Shown one piece after another: positions 11,274 through 50,363 of a stretch of 50,363 nt of DNA. The stretch is from Plakobranchus ocellatus (lineage: Eukaryota > Mollusca > Gastropoda > Plakobranchidae), in assembly GCA_019648995.1 (NCBI GenBank), contig BLXT01007741.1, forward strand, positions 922,469 to 972,831. The letters are read 5' to 3'. Position numbers and translations under genes: made by a program. Positions within the stretch are counted from its first letter, which is position 1; each line of letters opens with the position of its first letter. The notes under the pieces are model-generated. The model was not told the DNA's origin. It was given only the letters and a program-made list of their open reading frames with translations, and did no database searches.

Positions 11274-13619
11274 TCAGCTATACTTTGATGGCAAAACTTT
11301 GTGGAAACTCTTTCTGAAATGTGTTGATAACTTTGTTAAATATTATTGATGTTACTTGTTGATTTTCTACCAATATGAATTTTTACTAAGTGTTGTGTAA
11401 AGAATCAAAACAAAGAAAAACCACATAAACTTTTAAGCCATCTATATTTAAATTTTGTTGAATATTGAGAAAGAAAGTAGCTGACAGATAATGGAATCCA
11501 GTGAAAGCAACATTTCAAAAATTTGCATCTTTCAAAGACAGAAAATCCCCAGTTATGCAAGATGCATATTTCTACAGTGCACTCCACTTTAATCAACACC
11601 ACTATTACCAACATACATCAACATCCAACTTTTGTTGGTCCTTTTTGTGAATTAAAGATTTTTATTACAGCATGATTTTCAAATTTCTCTTGTTTATCTA
11701 TCAGACACTCTATCTCAGAATCAGTTTTCAGTAACCTATTTACTAATGTATGACTGCATCTTCTAATTTTCAAAGTAAGGCATGGTAGTGGGGGCAGCAG
11801 AAGAGAGAATTGGAAAGGTAACACGTTTAACAATAAAGCCTATCTTTTCTCTTTGGCTTTCTGTTAATAGTTCATTTTATTTCAATATTTATGTATCCAG
11901 TTTGCACTGTACTTGGGGAAAGCTTAACAAATTGTGTCATATTACTCTTCAAAAAGTTATAACATTTTGTGTCCATGCTTTGTCCATTGCTTGTCTTTAT
12001 ATGTTACAAATAGGAATCAATAAATGCATTTTTTACATAAAATCAAAGCTTGTGATTTATTATAAAAAAAATTACACATATATGATTATTAAAAAGAGAG
12101 AAAGTGTTAAATTACTGATAATATGCTTATTACATATCCTCTGAACACAACAAGAGTGGGCATTAGTAATGCATCCTAAAATCAAACACTTGTGTCTCGA
12201 TTCCTGCGATTCTTATTCAAAGCCGCTATTCCGACCACCATGGTCTTGGTTCTTGTTTTTTGTTGTTTTTTTTTCTTATTATATGGTATGGAATTTACAC
12301 ACACACCAACATTTTGATGGTATCTTGATAGCAATGGACTTTTACATTTAGTGAATGCTCTTGATTGGGGCATTTGTTACGTCATTTTTCCAGCAGCCAA
12401 TCAAATATTAGCTTTGCCACTCCCAAAATTGCAGCTTGGGACCTAATAGCTGGGAGGACCTTGGGGTTTTCTGAGATTTCCACCTAGACCTAGAATTGCT
12501 CTACAGGCTTTGAATACCATTGATATCAAGGTCTGCTGTGCTCGGAATTCTAGATTTCCAAAATTGCATCATGTGCCAGGCGCTAGCATTTAGGAAAAGA
12601 AAGGAGGGTATCACTTTTTTTAAATTTAAAAAGTTATGTGAGATGTTTACCAATGTCCTTGCCACCACCATGATATTTTTTTTTTAAAGTTCAAATGTCA
12701 TGAACCACCTTATTATTGAGCTCAAATTTTTAATAAAAATCCATTTATTTTCTTGAAAACTGAATCTATAAGACATAAACAGCTCTAAATGATGATGCAA
12801 AGAAACTTAACTTCATGAAAATTGGCTAAAAACAAAAGAAATTTTTAGTCCCTCCATGGGCATCAATTTTAGAGCCTACCTGTAACCCTCTACCTTTCTT
12901 CGCCCTATTTGTAAAAAAAAAATTACAAATTGCTTCCTGCATGGTGTAAGATCATTTTGACAAGAGAAAAGTTGGCATCTGAAAAGACCATTTTTCTTTC
13001 CTCAATATCAGTAACAGAATGATTTTGGTAGCAAATCTAAAGCTAACCAAACCAGGCCCAACAGCAATTTTTTGTGCCATAGATGGAGAAATTCGATTCT
13101 ACTCAATAAAAAAAGAGAAAACTAGCATTCCCGTTTGACAATACAGTGAAAATAGATCCAACAGAAGCTCTTGGAAAAGCACTGCAAAGCCATAAAACCA
13201 GATACATGTTACATATATTTTGAGTTCAATAAAAATGTCTGCTGTTTTTCCAAAAAAGGCATTGTGCACAATTTTTGGGGGGGTTTTTTTTGCCCAAATA
13301 CGCAAAACACTATTCAAACATGAAAATAAATACTCTAAAAGATTTAACTCTCTGTAAAAGTGAATAATAAAACAATATTTAACAGAAAGGAAACCAATAA
13401 GTATTTTTACCATTTCCCCTAATGCTGTCCAGCAACAGTGCTGCTATTTATACAATTTATAATACTCCTTTAAGAAACAGCATCTGTACTGATATTTCAG
13501 AACTGCCATGCCCCCATAACCCTTTGCTCTATGCTGTATTTTCTTGCATTTTTTCCAGTAATTTATATTTTCTTGCGTTTTAATATGGTGAGGTTCAGTG
13601 CAGTTTTTGTATTCATTCC

Positions 13620-13699
13620 ATTATTTTTTTGTTTTGTTTTGTTTGCTGGACCTCAATTTATGATGATGTGTCAATTAAAAAAATAAAATAAAATAAAAT
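13620..13699. repeat. TTTTG and AAAAT simple repeats
   Basis: A TTTTG run (about 13625-13643) followed 35 bases later by an AAAAT run (about 13677-13699). Simple-sequence expansions only. Confidence 0.75.
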
Positions 13700-14047
13700 C
13701 TTTGCAGCAAAATCAATCATATGGGTGAATTTATATGTGTCCTGATAGAAATCAATTCCCACATACACATACTGCATATCTAAAGTTTTAAAATTTTCAA
13801 ATACTACTAAGTCTTCCAAATCTTATAGAGGAATTTCAAAGTAAAGCAGGTCAGCGGCTTTCTACAAACCAATAAACACGCCCAAAGCACAAATTGATCT
13901 AAATGTTTAATTAAAATCAACAAATGCTGGCCATCACACAAGGCCTTGGCATACAATAGATTATATCTCAATATACTACTAATACTAATTTTAGATTTAC
14001 ACCTCCAGTGCACATCTGATAATTTGATATGACAAGAAACAGTGGTG

Positions 14048-14101
14048 CTTATGCCAAACTAAAAGGAATATGAATTAAAAGGAACTGCTGTTTGGCATAT
14101 C
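14048..14101. repeat. Short inverted repeat
   Basis: TATGCCAAAC and its complement GTTTGGCATA are separated by about 33 bases. This could fold as a 10-bp hairpin stem or be a remnant of a small inverted-repeat element. No further evidence. Confidence 0.4.
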
Positions 14102-15640
14102 TTTTTTTTGCTAATGAAAGAGCCTTCAATGGTGAGTAGAAAAGCACTATAGGTTTCTACCGCAGAGAGCTGGAAACATCATGATTGTAAATATTGCTGT
14201 TGGTCAAAGGATTTAAAGGTATGCTTGGTTTGGCTCATGACTTGGACTTTTTGATGTAGGTTAGTCAGCTTCAGGAATGGCCCAATGCCAGCCTCACATT
14301 TTCAGTGCAGCTACATGAGGGTCTAACAAACAATTACATCAGTATGGGGAGCACACTGCAATCAAAGAAAAACCAAATTAAATTCTATTGCTTCATGAGC
14401 ATAGCAAGGATGGAATTGTATTGACCTACTCTATCATCTACCTCATCTTCTCTTTGAAACTCCCACCCCTTGCTTTAGCCTTCACAAATGAAAACAGTCT
14501 GTTTCGCTGAAAAGAGGCCACTTACAGTAGATATTTATTAATTCCTTTGGGGGCGGGGGGAGTAAAAAACTGTTGAATTAAGAGAAATGAGTCGAACATT
14601 GTGTCAACTTAAGAATAATTTGTTGGCAAAAATGGAGAAATGAGATGGGATTCGTATGTTGTTTTTTGTTACACTGTATTATTTAACCAGCGAATATTTT
14701 TCAAACTAAAGTATGTGATCCACCTAAAGTAGGAAGACATAATGGCCAATTGCCTAGAATTGTTTTGCCACAGACTGGCTGGGCAAGTTTGGTGATATTT
14801 CGTCAGTGGCCTAATATCTTAATGATGGATTGTGTAACACCCGCTGAAACCTGTTCAGAAAAGATTTAGGGATGCTTTAAAGTAAAGATGAAGAAAATAG
14901 TTGCCAACTAGAAAATAATATATTATAACACTTGTAATGGCACTCGCAAAATAAAATAACAGTAATGAACATCAAAAAGTTTTGCTGTCAATGGCTTTGT
15001 CAATGTAAAATGTGAAGCAGATTAATACCAATTTCAACATCGAGGATTCATGCCAAAAACTATTGGACATAAGATATTGTGCTCGCAAACTGTTAAGGCA
15101 AATTAAAGTTTGAAGAATACCTTAGTTAAAAAGTTTGTCAATCTACTTAATATTTTACACTGACAAGACTATTACAGCAAAACATTTTGATATTTTTTAT
15201 AATAGTTTTGTTTTGTTAACTATTTTTTTACTTTGTGAGTATCCTTAAGACTTGTATATATAATTTCTAGTTAGCAACGGTTTACTTTATATTAATATTC
15301 ATTTGTCAGTGCATCTTAGAATTTTATGTTGTTTGTAATGCTTCCAGAGTGGTATTCTTGCCGATTTATAATATAATTATACACTGTACTACCAAAGCAA
15401 CTCTTTAAGGGATATTTATTTGTATATCACTATATGTAAAAATCTGTAGAATGGGTATGTGCATCAATTAGGATGGGGGATATAATCAAGAAAAAAAAGT
15501 CAAGAAAATATTAATTTTTTGTAATGGGAAGGGCAAAAGGGAAAGCAGACTGTAAGGAAAAAAATTGTGGATGCTAATATCATTATCAGTGAAAGCACTT
15601 CTTGTTTGGAAAATACTTTGCCTATCCAAACTAACCAAAA

Positions 15641-16140
15641 TCAAAACACCTGAGGAAAAAGCTTTAACCTTTTGAGCCATGAGCCCCCAGAGCTTAAAAC
15701 ACCTCCAACCCTGGCCTCCCCAGCATTATTTCTCTGATTGATATCAGTACATGGTATATAATTGCCTATAACTTTGTAGCAAGAGTTAGCAAAATCAACT
15801 GCCTGTTTCAGCAGGAATGCTTCTTGGGCCATAACCTGAATCATCAAATATTGACTGATTTGGCTGAAATTGTGTATTCCACCCTTCATCTTAAATGTTT
15901 GTGTACCCAGACGCACAAGGGACACGCCCACCTTGAGCTGTCTCTAGATCAAGGCTTATCTAGATCTACATTATCAACTGAATCTAGAGATTCATTATCG
16001 GAAATAGATTCTAAGTCACTATCAGGGAAGTCATCATTTTAACAGTCTAATTTTAAAAAATCCCATAACTTCCTTAGCTGTAAATAATGTTTTCCTTTTA
16101 CATTTTGCCCCAGATGGCCCTGGCTATTCACCATCACTTT
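15641..16140 (-). pseudogene. Possible transposon relic
   Basis: On the minus strand, 16040 down to about 15960 reads DFPDSDLESISDNESLDSVD. Just upstream, after a frameshift, is KRKTLFTAKEVMGF (about 16060-16105). An acidic Ser/Asp-rich block after T-A-x-E-V resembles the amino-terminal region of some piggyBac-like transposases (inference from memory, not searched). A 96-codon open frame continues at 15931-15641 in another frame with no recognised domain. No catalytic core is visible. It could equally be unrelated repeat sequence. Confidence 0.25.
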
Positions 16141-16370
16141 CGATGATAAAATGTCCAATTTTACACAAAGAAACACTCACATGATATCCATGCCCTTTGG
16201 TTTGCAACCATTTTGAATGTTAGTAAAGGTAAAAATGCTAGGGTGTCTCCTGATTGGCTATAATTCTAAATAAACTGAGAGGAGTTCATGCTCATCGGTA
16301 AACATGGCTAAGCATGGACACAATTTTGTTTGCCCCCGATACACTAGTGGACAGGGCTCAACTGATTAAG

Positions 16371-16583
16371 CTTTAGCCATCAGGCCACGTTGCTAAACGT
16401 GGAGCCTAAATATGCCCGTAGCTCTCACTGTCTGCTTAGAACGATCTTTGGTTTTTTACTTTTCATGCAACTCTGGATTCCAGGGACGAAAGCTTACTTC
16501 CATAATGTTACATTTTTTTTTGTGTGTAAAGCTGTGATTGCAGGGAATAGCACAAGGTCAGCCCATGCTTTTGCAGGACATAC
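16371..16583 (+). repeat. Dispersed repeat, copy A (about 215 bp)
   Basis: This matches the reverse complement of 40335-40551 along its whole length. Shared blocks in order are gcctaaatat, a CACTG-tgc-tagaacg block, a T-rich run, ctggattcc-like sequence, and gaatagcacaaggtca followed by ccatgc-ttttgca. The two copies are diverged with indels. No coding potential is recognised; it is probably a non-autonomous element such as a SINE-like repeat. Confidence 0.75.
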
Positions 16584-19500
16584 ATGATACTACAGCTGCA
16601 GATTAATAATATTTAGAAATGAGAATTTGGAGAAATAGCAAATATAAATAGCAAATGCTCTTACTCCTCAAAATGAAAGTTAAAAAGAAACTCATCTGAA
16701 GTGTTTAAGAACAAGACAAATTCATTTATTTTAATGATATATACAGAAATGCATAATAATAAATGATAATATCATCTACTGACTCACTGTCTAATCACTC
16801 GGCACACATATTCATGACACACTCATGTCCCACTCTATGATAGGACAGACACATGTTTGTACAATTTTTGTGCCTGTTCCAAGCTTTTAATAGTAGCAAT
16901 CCTACATGCACAATAACCCTGGCACCAATGGGAAGAAATCACACTTATCAGTTGAGGCAATCATCATCTTTTCCCCAACTCTATCAACCCTTAGGATAAG
17001 ATCACCCAATTCATCAAAGCAAACACCTCCATCTTCACATTTTTTTGTAATTCTTACATTTTAAAACATATCCAATAAGTAAACTTAGCACACATATTTT
17101 TACCACATACAAAAAACTTTCACTGGTCCAGCCAATCTTTTAGACATAGACACATCTATTTCATAACTAAGAGACCACTGACATTCTTCTCTGCTTTGAA
17201 CAAGCTACATGTGATCATAACATCTTAGAGTTGAATATGCTATTTATGTTGTGCAATAAAATTCAGGAGAAAAAAAATCTTCATTTAACTTCACTGGCTT
17301 GAATATTATTAAAAAAATAAAAGCCTGGTGGTGACTAGTCTTTTGAAACACCTGATGTTGACTTTTCCAATGAAATGGATATGGTCATACACACAAATAG
17401 CATAGTTTGCCCAAAAAAAATAAAAAAGATCTTTTTATAGAAGCCTCAGCATATACCCAATAAAGATATTTTCTCTCTCTTTAAGAGGTTAAATTTCAAT
17501 GTCTCTCTCACTCTTCCTTTCTACCTTCCCAATTCCATTGGCATGAAAAACAGCAGAGAAAAAAAAACTTGAAAAAACTAAAGTGTACTGCCTTTAACCT
17601 TTGACACCTCAAACTTTTGATTTCGCAACTTCATATACTTAAAAATGAATATCTATTGAAATTTCTTTTATTCCTCAAAAATTCATCTTAACATATTTTA
17701 CATTATATAGATAGCCAAAAGTTGTAGGTTATCCAGATCTTATAATCATTATCAAAATTCACCTCAGGTAAATGGTAAATTTTAAAACCTTGAACTGTGG
17801 TGCCATGCTGACACTCTTGATAATAATGCATAATGTAAGATTAAGACAATTATTCCACTCAATTTCAATTCATGGTTTACTTTGCACTGACAAGAAATAA
17901 AAATCAATCATTTATTGTTCCATAATTCTAAACAATCAAATGCCAGATGCTCATGCTGTCATGTATACTTCAAATTTATGTACAATGCAACAAGTGGGCA
18001 AGTGTCAAGTCCACATCAACAAAGAAAATTTCATCACATCAATTGTATAATATGCTCTGAATCTCACATTGTGGAACACAAAAGAAAATGTAACATTTTA
18101 TTTTCATCCCACTATCTTGCTTGATTCACATTTCTGCAAGTACAAAAGCTCTGAAAACAACAGTTTTACTCTTTCATGAAATGCAGAAAAAGCATTTTTT
18201 TTTTTAAAATTTCTTATACAAAAGCTACAAGGACAAAAAATTCCTCATAAATAATTCATGTGACTGTAACCTAACACAGGCAAGCTCAAGAATAACAAAA
18301 CCTTAATGTAGCAAAAATTATTTTTAAAACATAAGGAACGAAAAAATTTAATTACATATTGATGACACACACTTTGATTGATTCATAAATGCTCCAAACA
18401 TATTTCAAAAGTAATTTACAGTTTGAAGTTTTGCAAAAAGATGAAATAATGAAATTGGTCAATGGCTTTTGCCACCTGGAAAAGTGAAAAATGTCCATTT
18501 TACCTCACAACTTTAAAAAATCAGGAGCTTGCAGTTCTGGGAGTGATTTCAAATTATGAAACTTTTCACCTACATTTAAAAAAAAAAAAAGAAAAAGGAA
18601 AGAAAGAAAAAAAGAGACGAGAGAGAGAAAAAAAAATATCCAACATTCAACATTATTTGTCTCAAATGTCTTTAATGTTTTGCTCTTATGAAGTAAGTGC
18701 CTCATGACATGGAAATGTCTTTTGGCATATTTGTACAAGGGTGGAGAATAACCTGGAGCTCAAAACCTTTTTACAGGAAAGAGCTCTTCTCAATAAAATA
18801 TACATTGACAAGTACAAGGAGAATAAAGAACAGAAATACTGCTGGGAATTTTTTTTTAAAATTGGTTTTGGTAAGATCAAATTACCCATGCATTTTGTGA
18901 CAAGCAGTTACTAAAATCTGTAACTGAAGGAATTAGTCAACAAAGATTGGGAATAATTTTCATTGGCAAATATACTCATATAAACATCCTCATGGTGACA
19001 AATGTCCATGGAGAGAAAAAAAAGTTTTTCTATTCGATGATACAAACACTTTGTTTCTCACATAGTTCTGAATCAGGGTTCACATAGATTTAAGTCAAGC
19101 ATACAAGGGATTTTTTTTTCCTGAAAGGGTTATTTCAACATGTTTATCTTTTAAGTGGAGATTATGCCATTCTAAAAACAAAAAGAAATAATAATTTGAA
19201 AAAAGTAGACAAAAAATATAATTTAAAATGTCCAAGTATCCATTAAGTAGTACCTTTACATCATCACTGTTAAAAAATATTAGATTATAAAGTTAACCAT
19301 AAAATTACTAATTTATTTCAGAAAAGACTGCAATTTGCCTTCATCCTAAGTTACGTATGACATATTTTGGTTTCTTTAACACTTTTTGTCTCACAGCTGT
19401 AAAGTGTTGACACATTGGAATGCTTCACATGCCAAACATCACAAATGATGTAACAGGAATATACAATATCAGCCGGAGATTTAATTTCATTAACCTTGTC

Positions 19501-20565
19501 TTAAAGACTCTTATATTTGCAAATAATCAGATACAAGAAACTAAGTAAAGAAAGAAAGTATACATATATTTTTAAAAAACCCTACCAGGATGCAGTTATC
19601 TTCATTTAACTGCCTATCCGATATTGTAATTTAAAGGGCACACGAATAATATTGCGCTGCATTTAGCTAGGGCAGCTACGAAGAAACACTGATGGTGTTT
19701 TAAAAATTTATAATGGCCTATGAAATGTTAAACAAAAAAAAAAAACAATCCAGAATTGCAGATACACATTTAAGTGTTAGTTAAAAATTTTTTTAATGAA
19801 AAAATTATGTATTTGATTTTTTTTGGATACTGCTATGAATGAAGACTATAACTTATAACTTTTAATAATAAAAATGGCAGCAGTTTATCGAGTTATAACA
19901 GTTTTTCAATGCATGGAAATTGAAATGAAGGAGGAAAAAGTTGAAAACTGAATCTTTTCACACAAATTTACATTAAGGATAGAAAGGAGGAGAGAATACA
20001 ACTAGTTCATGGCTTAGACTCTTCCTACGATACAGACAAAATATTTTTACAATTGCATTATGAGTCACTTAGTCATATTAAATCCATGACTGTTTGCCAT
20101 ATTTTTTTCTTCCTACACAGATAGATTAGTCAATAGTTGATTTTCTGTATGTTAAATCACAAACAGCCCTATCAGAATTTTGCTAGAGTAATCAGAACTG
20201 GGTCATGTTTAACTCTAAGCAAGGGCTATATCTCAAGCGAGAACACAGATCTTTCAACATTTATACAAACTTGAAAGCAAATGTTAAGTTAACACAATTT
20301 AATTGATGATGGAAGAGAATGCTCGCATGGCAATGAAACAAATTTTTTAACTCATGCCACTCAAAGGTCCTGAACCAATGGAATCATGTTGACATAGTTT
20401 GGTGCAGACATAAATGATATTCACAAACATCTGCTGGGCTATGAAAAAGTTCAACAAATGTGTGCAGCTCTTAACAATCACGTGCAACTCTCTTTACCAT
20501 CTCCACAAAAAAAAAATCGTAAAAGTGATACAGCACCCCATATAACTAGCTTCGCAACTCGCCAA

Positions 20566-50056
<29,491 letters not shown>

Positions 50057-50061
50057 AACAC

Positions 50062-50363
50062 CTAGAATAAAGATGTTTAAAATAAGATTTATAAGTATAG
50101 CACTTGATGAAATTTGGATCACATAAAAAGAAATAATCCAAACAGTTAAAAAAGTTTAAGGCACACTTAATTATTATTTAAACAAGGCTAAGATTAGATC
50201 TTCAACATCCAAGAACATAAAAAATTAAATAAAGAACTGTACGCCAGATCTTTTTAACTATAACAGAGGCAAAAAAAGTAAAGTTAATAAACTTGTTTGG
50301 TTTTTTTTGTTTTTTGTAAGATAGTCATATTATGGGCATGTCAATTTTTTTTTTTTGGGGGGG
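50062..50363 (-). other. TLK 5' intron or upstream region
   Basis: The acceptor before coding exon 1 implies at least one further 5' non-coding exon beyond the window. This stretch ends in a T-run followed by a G-run and shows no promoter I can support. Confidence 0.45.

Larger units (their letters stand above)
8843..20565. other. Intergenic region between two convergent genes, including their 3' UTRs
   Basis: About 11.7 kb with no supported coding exon. Its left part is transporter 3' UTR and its right part (up to several kb below 20565) is probably TLK 3' UTR, since vertebrate TLK genes have long 3' UTRs. TTTATT words (AATAAA on the minus strand) occur near 19312, 18096, 17911 and 16725. 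The remainder is low-complexity sequence, an assembly gap, one dispersed repeat copy and a possible transposon relic. Confidence 0.6.

Overview
The window is animal nuclear DNA. It is AT-rich, most of it is intron or intergenic sequence, and its genes are split by GT-AG introns with no operons. It carries one complete and one partial protein-coding gene, lying tail to tail. The protein sequences, the many AGGCCTA and CTAGATCTAG words, and the degenerate transposon relics suggest a lophotrochozoan, most likely a gastropod mollusc. That placement is inference; no marker gene settles it.

Plus strand, 2485-8842: the last seven exons of a solute carrier 17 (SLC17) anion transporter of the sialin/VGLUT-like major facilitator group. 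They join in one frame into 354 residues ending at a stop codon. The amino-terminal part (roughly the first five membrane helices) must lie upstream of the window. I found no earlier exon in 1-2484, which holds a probable tRNA-derived SINE and a 70-bp tandem duplication.

8843-20565: about 11.7 kb without a recognisable gene. It contains the transporter's 3' UTR, which starts with a tandem duplication of about 180 bp. It also contains trinucleotide-rich stretches, a 124-N assembly gap flanked by a duplicated sequence (probably an assembly artefact), a possible transposon relic, one copy of a dispersed repeat of about 215 bp, and presumably the long 3' UTR of the next gene.

Minus strand, 50056-20566: a Tousled-like kinase (TLK) gene of 20 coding exons. 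The exons sum to 2,166 nt, so the protein is 721 residues, close to the vertebrate TLK length, with every exon junction in phase. It has the conserved amino-terminal start block, a basic nuclear localisation signal, a long coiled-coil region, an intact serine/threonine kinase domain and a Ser/Thr-rich tail. One intron has a GC donor and the first coding exon has a weak GT donor. The 5' UTR continues past the window edge.

The TLK introns carry the accessory content: a frameshifted transposase-like relic (36.5-38.1 kb), a degenerate tandem array with a GGTAAGGCAG core (30.4-31.3 kb), two short tandem duplications, a second inverted copy of the dispersed repeat (40.3-40.6 kb), microsatellites and clusters of CTAGATCTAG words. 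The two genes have no evident shared pathway: one is a membrane transporter, the other a nuclear chromatin-assembly kinase. I saw no novel multi-gene system.
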